This document shows positions 26,244-36,245 of a DNA stretch of 64,000 bases, one piece after another. Source of the DNA: Novosphingobium sp. 18050 (GTDB taxonomy: Bacteria; Pseudomonadota; Alphaproteobacteria; Sphingomonadales; Sphingomonadaceae); NCBI RefSeq assembly GCF_902706195.1, contig NZ_CACSJO010000016.1:62001-126000 (forward strand). The letters run 5' to 3'. The notes below the pieces were generated by a model. That model ran no database searches and was not told the DNA's origin. It was given only the letters and a program-made list of their open reading frames with translations. Position 1 is the stretch's first letter; the number at the start of each line of letters is the position of its first letter. Made by a program: the position numbers and the translations under genes.

Positions 26244-27142
26244 GCTGGAAAGTCACCGCCTTTGCCCCGCGTCTCGTCGTCGAGGGCGCCCTCGTCGCAC
26301 ATGAGGACGCGTGGGAGTGGGATCATGAGATAGTCCTGTCCGGCCGCGAAATCGCCGAGGACAAGCCCGAAGACTGGCAGCTCGAAGCCTGGCTCGACCA
26401 CAAGCCGACTCGCACGGACAAGGCCGCGATCGCCGCACTCTTCGAGGGAACCGCGCCCAAGCTGACCGTCGAGGAACTGCCCGAGACCGACTGGCTGGTC
26501 GCCAGCCAGGAGGGCCTCGAACCGATCCGCGCAGGCCGTTTCTACGTCCACACCCCTGAGCACCCGGCCACGACCGAGGCGGGCGTGTTCGACTTCGCAA
26601 TCCCCGCCAGCCAGGCCTTCGGCACCGGCCAGCACGCGACGACCGCCGGCTGCCTCGCCATGCTCACGCATATGAAGGCCCAGGGACTGGTCATCCGCAA
26701 CTGCGCGGACATCGGCACCGGCACCGGCCTGCTCGCTTTCGCAGCGCTCTCGCTCTGGCCGCGTACGCTGGCAACGGCGAGCGACATCGACGCAGTCTGC
26801 GTCGGCGTAGTGGATGACAATGCAGCGGCCAACGGCATCACCATGGGCTCCGGTCGGGGTCAGTTGGCGATGACGGTGGCAGACGGCATGGAGCATCCCG
26901 TGCTCGATGCACGCGGGCCCTACGACCTCATCCTCGCGAACATTCTTGCCGGACCGCTGGTTTCGCTGGCACCGGACTTCGGCAAGGCGCTGGTTCCGGG
27001 CGGGCACCTGCTGCTGGCCGGCCTGCTGGAGACTCAGGAAGCCGCCGTACGCGCCGCCTGCCGCCGGGCCGGGCTTCGTCTTGCCGCGCGCATGGTCAAC
27101 GGCGACTGGTCGATCCTGTGGATGCGCAAGCGGCGGGCTTAG
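26240..27142 (+). CDS. prmA: Ribosomal protein L11 methyltransferase
   Basis: A 300-residue SAM-dependent methyltransferase. Motif I is ADIGTGTGLLAFAAL, motif II contains DIDAVCVGVVDDNAAANG, and the substrate-type motif NILAGPLVSLAPDF replaces the canonical NILAxPL, close to consensus. It trimethylates L11 at several positions in the large ribosomal subunit. ATG at 26240 overlaps the beta-lactamase stop by 4 nt, giving an unusual coupling of a housekeeping gene to a resistance gene. An inverted repeat follows at 27183. Confidence 0.92.
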   Translation: MSWKVTAFAPRLVVEGALVAHEDAWEWDHEIVLSGREIAEDKPEDWQLEAWLDHKPTRTDKAAIAALFEGTAPKLTVEELPETDWLVASQEGLEPIRAGRFYVHTPEHPATTEAGVFDFAIPASQAFGTGQHATTAGCLAMLTHMKAQGLVIRNCADIGTGTGLLAFAALSLWPRTLATASDIDAVCVGVVDDNAAANGITMGSGRGQLAMTVADGMEHPVLDARGPYDLILANILAGPLVSLAPDFGKALVPGGHLLLAGLLETQEAAVRAACRRAGLRLAARMVNGDWSILWMRKRRA

Positions 27143-27182
27143 CGGCAGGGCCGATCGGCCCGCCCTTCTCTGCCATCATGAA

Positions 27183-27238
27183 GACATAACCGAACAGCTT
27201 GGAGCAGTTCGCGCTGCCCCGAGCTGTTTCGTTATGTC
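27183..27238. terminator. Imperfect inverted repeat after prmA
   Basis: Two 25-nt arms (GACATAACCGAACAGCTT... and its near-complement ending TTTCGTTATGTC) around the loop TTCGCG, with about four mismatches. It lies between the convergent prmA and PilZ-like genes, so it probably terminates one or both, though no T-run follows. Confidence 0.55.
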
Positions 27239-27268
27239 CGCAACGGCTGCGATAGCTGATCCGGTCCT

Positions 27269-27577
27269 TCAGGAGAGGTAGAGTTCCACGCCCTCCACAA
27301 TGGCGCACCGCTTGCGCATTGCGCTTTGCGCATCGCGTGAGATCGGCCGGTCGAAGGCGAAACCTACACGATCGCTCACCACCCAGCGCACGGTTCCGCG
27401 AATCGGAGGATAGCCGTCGAGGGCGAAGCTGAAGCGCTGCCCTTCGGCGATGTCATCCCGCACGACTTCGAACTGGCACCCCTCCGACGAGATGTGCCGC
27501 GCCACCGCAGATGCGTAGGCTGAATGCTTGCGCCGTGTAGACACTCCTACCCCGTCCGATTTAGCTAATGCTCTCAT
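27269..27577 (-). CDS. PilZ-like protein with degenerate binding motifs
   Basis: A 102-residue protein whose pattern (ARHISSEGCQFEV, then GQRFSFAL, RGTVRWVVSDRVGFAFDRPI) matches the PilZ barrel. The second motif normally (D/N)xSxxG reads HISSEG, and the first RxxxR cannot be found cleanly (STRRKHSAY), so cyclic-di-GMP binding is doubtful. ATG at 27577 was chosen; an in-frame TTG at 27583 is also possible, and neither has a strong ribosome site. It is divergent from sciP, sharing a 200-nt AT-rich promoter region. Confidence 0.7.
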   Translation of the reverse strand: MRALAKSDGVGVSTRRKHSAYASAVARHISSEGCQFEVVRDDIAEGQRFSFALDGYPPIRGTVRWVVSDRVGFAFDRPISRDAQSAMRKRCAIVEGVELYLS

Positions 27578-27583
27578 ACGCAA

Positions 27584-27777
27584 AAGTAATTAACGGAGAT
27601 GAAGTATGTGTAAACGCCGCATCAACCTTTGATCGGAATTTTTGCATAGTCATCCCCGTAATTTACGGGATTTAACGTAAACGAACGTTAACTAATATCG
27701 GTGGTCACAAATTAACGATTTGGGGCAAAAATCCGAGAACGACAGGGGGTTGGCAACAATCATTCGAGAGGCCAACC
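27584..27777. promoter_or_regulatory. AT-rich divergent promoter region with TTAAC half-sites (sciP)
   Basis: This ~190-nt stretch is far richer in A/T than the rest of the window. It contains TTAAC at 27672, GTTAAC at 27687 and TTAACG at 27712, plus TTAA near 27590. CtrA in Caulobacter binds TTAA-N7-TTAA; the spacing here is not N7, so CtrA control is only a suggestion, supported by the SciP identity of the downstream gene. Confidence 0.4.
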
Positions 27778-28080
27778 ATGATTGATACTGAAACCACCCC
27801 GCCAAAGGTGGTAACCGGCCCGCTTGGCGAGCCACTAAGTAAAGATACGCTGCCACCAGCCAATACGTCTCGTTGGGTGGTGCGGCGCAAGGCCGAAGTG
27901 GTTTCGGCAGTCAATGGCGGACTGCTGACGATCGCCGAGGCATGCGAGCGCTATGGCCTCACGCTTGAGGAACTGGCCTCGTGGCAACGCTCCGTGGAAC
28001 GCGAAGGCATGGCAGGCCTGCGCGCGACACGTGTGCAGCACTATCGACAGGCACACGAGCGCAAGGGTCGCTACAGCTAG
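27778..28080 (+). CDS. sciP: SciP-type (DUF1153) CtrA-inhibitor protein
   Basis: A 100-residue helix-turn-helix protein. The core VVTGPLGEPLSKDTLPPANT, RWVVRRKAEVVSAVNGGLLT and EACERYGLTLEELASWQR closely follows Caulobacter SciP. There SciP binds CtrA and blocks transcription of CtrA target genes in G1. The cckA gene at 44610 belongs to the same circuit. A GAGAGG ribosome site lies about 7 nt upstream. Identity as a DUF1153 protein is firm; the function is transferred from Caulobacter and may differ in sphingomonads, where the CtrA pathway controls motility and other traits. Confidence 0.88.
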   Translation: MIDTETTPPKVVTGPLGEPLSKDTLPPANTSRWVVRRKAEVVSAVNGGLLTIAEACERYGLTLEELASWQRSVEREGMAGLRATRVQHYRQAHERKGRYS

Positions 28081-28144
28081 TTCCCAAAGGGAATTGGCGC
28101 CCATGAGACGGGCATCGGCCGATGTTTGAACGGACCCCGTGCAT

Positions 28145-28172
28145 GAGCCGCAAGCCCCTGGGCTTGCGGCTC
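28145..28172. terminator. Hairpin between convergent sciP and ligA
   Basis: A perfect 13-bp inverted repeat, GAGCCGCAAGCCC / GGGCTTGCGGCTC, with a 2-nt spacer, lies between the two convergent stops. No T-run follows on either strand, so it may be a bidirectional terminator of the hairpin-only kind. Confidence 0.6.
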
Positions 28173-28204
28173 GATCGCGTTACCCGCTCCCAGCGCCGCC
28201 GGCC

Positions 28205-30406
<2,202 letters not shown>

Positions 30407-31057
30407 TCAGAACCTCACACGCGGCGGCAGCGGCTGCTTGTCGAAAGCTTCTGCCGCATAGGGTCCGGCGCGCGCGACCCAGTGCAGAAACAGATGTGCG
30501 GACCAGGCATTCGGATTGGGCGTGGTCCGCCCGTGATGATGGTGAACGCCCTGATACAGCACCGCATCGCCCGCATCCATGGCAACAGCAACTCCGCGCT
30601 CTTCCTCACGAAACCCCGCGTCGGCGCGCTGGTACGGTTTCTCCGTGCGCACGGGCGAGACTTCGAGCGCCCAGGGCCGGTCGTGCGAATAGGCCAGCGT
30701 CAGCGACAGTGAATGTTCGCAGGCATAGCGGTCGCCGTGGACGCGGCAGATGTCGCCTTCCCGGTAGAGGCGGAAATAGGAGTAGGAAGGCAGCAGCGGC
30801 TCGCCGACCAGCGCCTCCACCGCAGAGGTCATGCCCCAATGGAAAGTGGCCATCGGCGGGTAATGGAACCCGTAAAGCTCGCTGGCGGCGCGGGCCAGCA
30901 GCGGGCTTTCCTGGCGCATCCGCTCCATCTGCACGCCCTGCCGGTCGAGATCGCCTTTCATCCGCGCGAGAAAGCCGTTCGCCACTTCAGGCGGCACGAA
31001 ACCGCGAAGCGGCGTATAGCCATCACGGCGATAGGCTGCGGAGATATCCTGGGTCAT
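30407..31057 (-). CDS. 2OG-Fe(II) oxygenase-like protein
   Basis: A 216-residue protein that looks like a small Fe(II)/2-oxoglutarate oxygenase: a proximal HxD (CRVHGDRYACEH), a distal His in SAHLFLHWVARAG, and a double-stranded beta-helix pattern between. A HHHH stretch (QGVHHHHGRTTP) is notable near residue 175. Start at ATG 31057, shorter than the upstream in-frame option at 31123, which would enter recN. It follows recN by 25 nt and precedes ligA by about 54 nt on the same strand, so it may be co-transcribed with both repair genes. Substrate unknown. Confidence 0.7.
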   Translation of the reverse strand: MTQDISAAYRRDGYTPLRGFVPPEVANGFLARMKGDLDRQGVQMERMRQESPLLARAASELYGFHYPPMATFHWGMTSAVEALVGEPLLPSYSYFRLYREGDICRVHGDRYACEHSLSLTLAYSHDRPWALEVSPVRTEKPYQRADAGFREEERGVAVAMDAGDAVLYQGVHHHHGRTTPNPNAWSAHLFLHWVARAGPYAAEAFDKQPLPPRVRF

Positions 31058-31082
31058 CGATAATCCTTCAATCGCGCCGCGC

Positions 31083-32744
31083 TCAGGCCTGAAGAAGCCT
31101 GTCCGCCTGAGCGCGCGCCTCATCCGTCACTTGCGCGCCGGAAAGCATCCTGGCGATCTCCTCCTTGCGCTCGGCGGCGGTGAGCGGGGTGACCGAAGTG
31201 CGGGTGACCGTGCCCTGGCTCGATTTGGCGATCATGTAGTGCCGGTCACCGCGAGCCGCGACCTGCGGCGAGTGGGTGACCGCCAGCAGCTGCCCGCTGG
31301 AGGCCAGCCGCGACAGACGCTCACCGATGGCATCGGCCACGGCACCGCCGACCCCGCGGTCGATCTCGTCGAATATCACCGTCGCCGCGCCGCCCTCTTC
31401 CGCCAGCGCCACTTTGAGCGCGAGAATGAAGCGCGACAGTTCGCCGCCGCTCGCGATCTTTCCGAGCGGGGCGAAATCGGCGCCCGGGTTGGTACTGATG
31501 AGGAATTCCACCGCGTCCATGCCGGTAGCGCCCCAGCGCTCTTCGGGTAAGCGAAGGACCGAAGTGCGGAACCGCGCGGCGTCCAGCTTGAGCGGCGCGA
31601 GTTCTCCCGCCACCGCCACGTCGAGCCGCTTGGCGGCAGCACGGCGCATATCATGCAGCGCGCCGGCCTTCTCCCGATAGAGAAGAGCGCCTTTCTGCGC
31701 CGCCTTTTCCAGTTCGGCTATATGTTCGTTGCCGCCCTCGATATCGTCGAGCGCAGCGCGCATCTCGGCCATCTTGGCGGGGAGATCGTCAACCTGGCAG
31801 CTATGCTTGCGGGCAGCGGCGCGCAGTTCGAACAGGCGCGTCTCGATACGGTCCAGCTCCGCCGGGTCGAAGGCCAGTGCATCGGCCGCGCGACCCAGCG
31901 CGTCCTCGGTCTCGCTGGCCTCGATCACGGCGCGGTCCAGCGAGGCGGCAGCTTCCGCCAGAAGTTCGTGTTCGCCGGCAATGTGGTCGAGCCGGCGCGA
32001 TGCGCTGCGCAAAGCAGCCAGTGCCGAATTGGATCCGGTCCACAAGTGCTGGAGCGCTGCAAGATCGTCCGCCAGCTTTTCGCCCTTCTGCATCTGGGCG
32101 CGAGCCGAAGCGAGTTCGTCTTCCTCCCCCGGTTCCGGGGCGATGGTGGTCAATTCGGCGAGATGCGCGAGCATCAGGTCCTGATCTTCGGCGGCACGGG
32201 CAACGCGGCTGCGGGCAAGGTCGAGGGCATCCTGCGCGGCTCGCCAGTCCTTCCACGCGGCTTCGACCCAGGCGACTTCGCCGCCTGCGAATCGGTCCAG
32301 CAGGGCGCGATGGCCGCGTGCGTTGACGAGGCCGCGGTCGTCGTGCTGGCCGTGGATTTCCACCAGTGCCGGTGCGATTTCCCGCAGCAGGGCCACGCCC
32401 ACCGGCTGGTCGTTCAGGAAGGCCTTGGAACCGCCGTCCGCCTTCAGTTGGCGCTTGAGGATCAACTGTTCGCCCGGCTCCAGTTCGAGCCCGGCCTCGT
32501 CGATAACCGCCAGCACCTGCGGCGGCAGCGCCGATACGTCGAAGCTGGCAGTGACGTTCGCCTTGCCCTCCCCATTACGGACAAGGCCGCTATCCGCCCG
32601 ATTGCCGAGGACAAGCCCCAGCGCGTCGAGCAGGATAGACTTGCCCGCCCCGGTTTCGCCCGTGAGGACACCGAGACCGCGTGCGAAATCCAGATCGAGG
32701 GCTTCGATCAGCACGATGTTGCGAATGGAGAGCCGGCTCAGCAT
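31083..32744 (-). CDS. recN: DNA repair protein RecN
   Basis: A 553-residue SMC-like ATPase for double-strand-break repair. Walker A GETGAGKSILLDAL lies at about residues 31-44, a long coiled-coil region occupies the middle, and the C-terminal half carries the signature GGELSRFILALKVAL and Walker B IFDEIDRGVGG. Start MLSRLSIRNIVLIEALDLDF is canonical. recN is an SOS gene in many bacteria; I looked upstream and saw no clear GTTC-N7-GTTC box. Confidence 0.95.
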   Translation of the reverse strand: MLSRLSIRNIVLIEALDLDFARGLGVLTGETGAGKSILLDALGLVLGNRADSGLVRNGEGKANVTASFDVSALPPQVLAVIDEAGLELEPGEQLILKRQLKADGGSKAFLNDQPVGVALLREIAPALVEIHGQHDDRGLVNARGHRALLDRFAGGEVAWVEAAWKDWRAAQDALDLARSRVARAAEDQDLMLAHLAELTTIAPEPGEEDELASARAQMQKGEKLADDLAALQHLWTGSNSALAALRSASRRLDHIAGEHELLAEAAASLDRAVIEASETEDALGRAADALAFDPAELDRIETRLFELRAAARKHSCQVDDLPAKMAEMRAALDDIEGGNEHIAELEKAAQKGALLYREKAGALHDMRRAAAKRLDVAVAGELAPLKLDAARFRTSVLRLPEERWGATGMDAVEFLISTNPGADFAPLGKIASGGELSRFILALKVALAEEGGAATVIFDEIDRGVGGAVADAIGERLSRLASSGQLLAVTHSPQVAARGDRHYMIAKSSQGTVTRTSVTPLTAAERKEEIARMLSGAQVTDEARAQADRLLQA

Positions 32745-32811
32745 GTTCGCGAATCGTTCTAGCGGATGGAATTCCCGCCGTCACCCCGCTTCGCGTGTTA
32801 ACCGGTGCGGT

Positions 32812-32970
32812 TTACCAGGCGCCGCTGATCTTCAGGAGATGCAGGGCGAAAATGAGCCAAAACACGAGCACGATACTGCCGATGACAAAAGCTTCCGGCC
32901 GCAGGGTGCGCGAGGTGGCCTGCTGAACCCGGATGTCGGGATCGTGCGGAAAATCGTGCTTCATGTCCAT
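32812..32970 (-). CDS. 52-residue single-pass membrane protein
   Basis: A short ORF encoding a hydrophilic N-terminus (MDMKHDFPHDPDIRVQQATS) and one transmembrane helix (FVIGSIVLVFWLIFALHLLK). AAGG lies 11 nt upstream of the ATG at 32970; a longer reading from 33063 lacks such a site and has a poor sequence. It stands upstream of recN on the same strand. Small proteins of this shape are often missed in annotation. Function unknown. Confidence 0.55.
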   Translation of the reverse strand: MDMKHDFPHDPDIRVQQATSRTLRPEAFVIGSIVLVFWLIFALHLLKISGAW

Positions 32971-33149
32971 GTCGAAGAAAGACCTTACCCCGCCCGGGAC
33001 CGGCTCGCAGGCTGCTGTGCTGCGTCGCCGATCCGGGCTCACCCCCATTGGTGAATCATGCATTAGGGGCTTTCCAAGGCTTTGAGAAATTACTTAAGGT
33101 TCACACTGCAATCGTTTTAATCACTTTCGTAGATCACCGCTCACCGCTC

Positions 33150-35693
33150 TCAGAAGTTCGACGACACCGTAAAGCCCCAGGTGCGCGGATCACCGGGCAG
33201 ACCGGCGATCAGGCCGGTGTTGCCCGGGCCGACGAAAAGCTGCTCGAAATAGTTCTGGTCGAAGGCGTTGCGCACCCAGCCGTAGACGTTGAAACCTGCT
33301 TCGGTACGGAACCCCGCCCGGAAATTGTGCAGGCTATAGCCGTCCACCCAGGTATAGGCCGAAGGCGAGGGGTTCGACGAGAAGTTGGTGCGTACGCTGC
33401 CGTCGTAGCCGAAGTAGACCTGGCCCTCCTTGCCGAGGATCGTCGCAGGCGCATTGGCCTCGGCACCGAACGAGAACGAGAACTTCGAGACGCCCGGCAG
33501 GCGCTGGCCCGAGATATCGCAGTTGGCCGGGCTGAGCGAGTTGGGAACCCCCGCAGCGCCGGGAGTCTGGGTGCCGGTCACCACGGTGCCACCGGACAAC
33601 TCGGGCGGGCACGGCGCGTCGACGAACTTCCTGTAAGTCGCATCGGTGTAGGCGCCGTTTACGTAGGCGTTGAAGCGCTCGCTCGGGCGAACGGAGAAGT
33701 CGGCTTCCACGCCTTGCGAACGCACTTCCCCGGCATTGGCGAGGTAACCGCGCAGCACGCCGTATTGGCCGTTGTTCACATTGGCCTGGTAGTTGGCGAT
33801 GTCGGAGCGGAAGATCGATAGGTTGAAGGTGACACGGCGATCCCAGAACTGGGTCTTGATGCCGGCCTCGTAATGGTGGACCGATTCGGGCTTTACCGTC
33901 GCCGAGGCAAGGATCGGGTTGTTCTGCGCGTCGACCGGTACGCCGTTCTGGTTGATGCCGCCCGACTTGAAGCTCTTGGCATAAGTTGCATAGACCAGCA
34001 CGTCCGGCGCCACCTTGTAGCTGGCGGTGAAGTCGTAGCTGAAGTTCCAGTCGCTGAACTCGGGCGAGATTTCCTGCGGGGTGTAGATCGCCAACTGAGC
34101 CGTCTTCACCGCGCTGGTCGGCCCGGTAAGCAGAAGCTCATCGCCCGCCCCGTTGAACACGCGGCGCTGATAGTAGCCTTCCTTCTTGTCATAGTTCAGG
34201 CGCACGCCGGGCTGCAGCGTCAGTTCGGGAGTGACGTGCCAGCTCAGCTGACCAAACAGAGCCGCGCTCGTGTTTTTGAGATACTGCGTATTGTAGGCGA
34301 CGAGGCCGTTCAGCACCGAGGGCGTACAGGCCAGCTGGTTGGACGCGGTGGGGCCGCAGCCGGACGATCCCGGAGGCGCCGCAGTGTCGCTGCCGGGGTT
34401 GATGCTCCAGCGGCTGGCGGCAGAGCCCTGCGATTCGGTCCCCTGCGTGTCGATGCGCTGGTAGAAACCGAAGGCGCCGACCACGAAGTCGAACTTGTCG
34501 GCGCTGTAGTTGTAGCGCAGCTCCTGCGTGTATTGGTCCTGCTGCGAGGGGTTCTGCGATAGCGCTACGATCGGCAGGCCGGTGAAATCACGGTCGTTCG
34601 ACGGGTCCCAGTCCCAGAATCGCCAGGCGCTGACCGACGTGAGAGTGCCCTCGCCCAGTTCCCACTTCACCCGCAGCGAAGCGCCGCCGATCTTGTTCTT
34701 GGCCTTGAGCGGCGTGTCGAGATCAGTCAGGCGGTCGAAGGGGTTGGTGCTGGGCGGAGCATAGCTCTGAGCTGCGGCCAGCGCCGCAAACTGGCGGTTG
34801 AGCGCGCGCTGGGTCAGACCGGTGCGCACGTAGACCGAACCGCAGCAGTTGGCGTCCTGAGCGCTGAAATCTCCTGCCAGCGTCACTTCGACGGTGTCGG
34901 CGGGCTTCCATAGCAATTGTCCGCGCAGGCCGAGGTTGTCCTGGCTCTGGATGTGCTCATGCGTGGTAACGTTATAGATCGTACCCTTGCGGCTGGTGGA
35001 CGAAATCGCAAGGCGCGCCGCCAGCGTTTCCGACAGTGGGCCGGAAATCGCCGCCTTGGCCTGCTTGAAGTTGTAGTTGCCGACCGAAACCTCCGCTTTG
35101 CCTTCGAAGTCGAAGGTCGGCTGGTTGGTGGTGATGTTGATGGCGCCGGCTGTGGTGTTCTTGCCGTAGAGCGTGCCCTGCGGCCCGCGCAGCACTTCGA
35201 CCTGGGCGACATCCAGGAAATCGAACGTCGCCGAGGCGACCCGCGAGTTATAGACGTCGTCGACGTAGATGCCCACGCCCTGCTCTATGCCGTCGTTGGT
35301 CAGGCCGAACGGCACGCCCAAGCCGCGGATGTTGACGGCGGTGTTGCGCGGGTTTGACGAATAGAACTGCAGGGTCGGCGTGATCTGCTGCAACCGGCCT
35401 ACGTTGAACGAGCCGGTCGCATCGATGTGCTCCCCGCCCACGACGGAGATCGCCAGCGGCACCTCCTGGCTCGATTCGTTGCGACGGCGTGCGGTGACGA
35501 GGATGTCGGCGCCCCGGTCTCGGGCGCCGGTGCCGATCGAGGTCGTCGCCTGATCCTCGTCCGCGGAAGTGGCCGGAACGTCGCGGGCTGCGGACTCCTC
35601 GCGCAACTCCTCGGCATTGGCCGAAGGCAGGCCGATCGCGGCGGAGGCAAGGATGGTGGTCGCAAAAAGACTGCTGCGGACGAACGAATGCAT
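33150..35693 (-). CDS. TonB-dependent outer-membrane receptor
   Basis: An 847-residue active-import receptor. A signal peptide (TTILASAAIGLPSANA) is followed by a TonB-box-like DILVTARRR, the plug domain (VRGLGVPF-type segment reading NIRGLGVPFGLTNDG; VEVLRGPQGTLYGKNTTAGA) and a 22-strand barrel ending in the outer-membrane signature GFTVSSNF with a C-terminal Phe. The plug motif is typical of the large sphingomonad receptor family that takes up siderophores, aromatic compounds or glycans; substrate cannot be assigned. AAAGGA lies 8 nt before the ATG. No adjacent transporter or catabolic gene hints at the ligand. Confidence 0.93.
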   Translation of the reverse strand: MHSFVRSSLFATTILASAAIGLPSANAEELREESAARDVPATSADEDQATTSIGTGARDRGADILVTARRRNESSQEVPLAISVVGGEHIDATGSFNVGRLQQITPTLQFYSSNPRNTAVNIRGLGVPFGLTNDGIEQGVGIYVDDVYNSRVASATFDFLDVAQVEVLRGPQGTLYGKNTTAGAINITTNQPTFDFEGKAEVSVGNYNFKQAKAAISGPLSETLAARLAISSTSRKGTIYNVTTHEHIQSQDNLGLRGQLLWKPADTVEVTLAGDFSAQDANCCGSVYVRTGLTQRALNRQFAALAAAQSYAPPSTNPFDRLTDLDTPLKAKNKIGGASLRVKWELGEGTLTSVSAWRFWDWDPSNDRDFTGLPIVALSQNPSQQDQYTQELRYNYSADKFDFVVGAFGFYQRIDTQGTESQGSAASRWSINPGSDTAAPPGSSGCGPTASNQLACTPSVLNGLVAYNTQYLKNTSAALFGQLSWHVTPELTLQPGVRLNYDKKEGYYQRRVFNGAGDELLLTGPTSAVKTAQLAIYTPQEISPEFSDWNFSYDFTASYKVAPDVLVYATYAKSFKSGGINQNGVPVDAQNNPILASATVKPESVHHYEAGIKTQFWDRRVTFNLSIFRSDIANYQANVNNGQYGVLRGYLANAGEVRSQGVEADFSVRPSERFNAYVNGAYTDATYRKFVDAPCPPELSGGTVVTGTQTPGAAGVPNSLSPANCDISGQRLPGVSKFSFSFGAEANAPATILGKEGQVYFGYDGSVRTNFSSNPSPSAYTWVDGYSLHNFRAGFRTEAGFNVYGWVRNAFDQNYFEQLFVGPGNTGLIAGLPGDPRTWGFTVSSNF

Positions 35694-35896
35694 TGATTCA
35701 AATCCTTTGTCAGGGAATTGAATGCATCCGGCGGTCCGGTGTGCACCTCATGAGCAGCCTGCCCCCTCACAGGACCGCCCGGTATGGATTTGAGGTCGGC
35801 CCCGGCCCGCTTCCTTGAGGAATGCGGATCCTGCGCCGTCCAGCCCGTGGAGAAGATGAAAGCCGCAAGCCCGGTCAGGCACCGCGCAGCCTTCAT
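35399..35896 (-). CDS. Possible leader ORF overlapping the TonB receptor start
   Basis: A 165-codon ORF opens with a good ribosome site (GGAGG, 9 nt before the ATG at 35896). Its first ~65 codons look like a small exported or leader peptide (MKAARCLTGLAAFIFSTGWT). It then runs out of frame through the first 295 nt of the receptor gene. Only the part before 35693 shows plausible coding character; the rest is Arg/Pro-rich shadow sequence. It could be a translational leader, the remains of a broken gene, or chance. Confidence 0.25.
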   Translation of the reverse strand: MKAARCLTGLAAFIFSTGWTAQDPHSSRKRAGADLKSIPGGPVRGQAAHEVHTGPPDAFNSLTKDLNQCIRSSAAVFLRPPSLPPPRSACLRPMPRSCARSPQPATFRPLPRTRIRRRPRSAPAPETGAPTSSSPHAVATNRARRCRWRSPSWAGSTSMRPARST

Positions 35897-36245
35897 ATGA
35901 CTTTTCCTCCGGGCCGGTTCGCCTCCTGTTGAGCATCTCTAATCTCAACTGATTTAGTGGACAATAGATTTCAGCTATCAGGCGATAAAGCGAAACTCTT
36001 GCGCGGCAGAAAGGGATCGCGAGGGCGAAGCGGTGCCATCAATGCAGCTTTGCGTGCCGTGGCGGGGGGCTCCGATCCGCGCGCCGGCGCAGCCCTTAGC
36101 TAGCCGGGCATTCGCATGTGACAATGGAAACCTTGCGCCCCTGCAGGGACGCCTTCCCCGGCGCTATTGCGCATTCGTCAGAGGGGGCATTCGCTTGTTC
36201 GCGAAGCGCCTCCCCGTCGCATGGCGACGGGGAGAAATTTCATCT
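35694..36245. other. Intergenic region upstream of TonB receptor
   Basis: About 550 nt between the receptor start and bamD. An AT-rich patch around 35935-35990 (CTAATCTCAACTGATTTAGTGG) is the likely receptor promoter. A possible leader ORF opens at 35896 (see separate entry). A terminator-like hairpin sits at 36210. The part between 35990 and 36200 is GC-rich and I see nothing in it. Confidence 0.45.
36210..36234 (-). terminator. Hairpin after bamD
   Basis: A perfect 11-bp stem CTCCCCGTCGC / GCGACGGGGAG with loop ATG lies 12 nt downstream of the bamD stop. On the minus strand it is preceded by AAATTT and not followed by a T-run, so it is a weak or Rho-assisted terminator. Confidence 0.6.
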
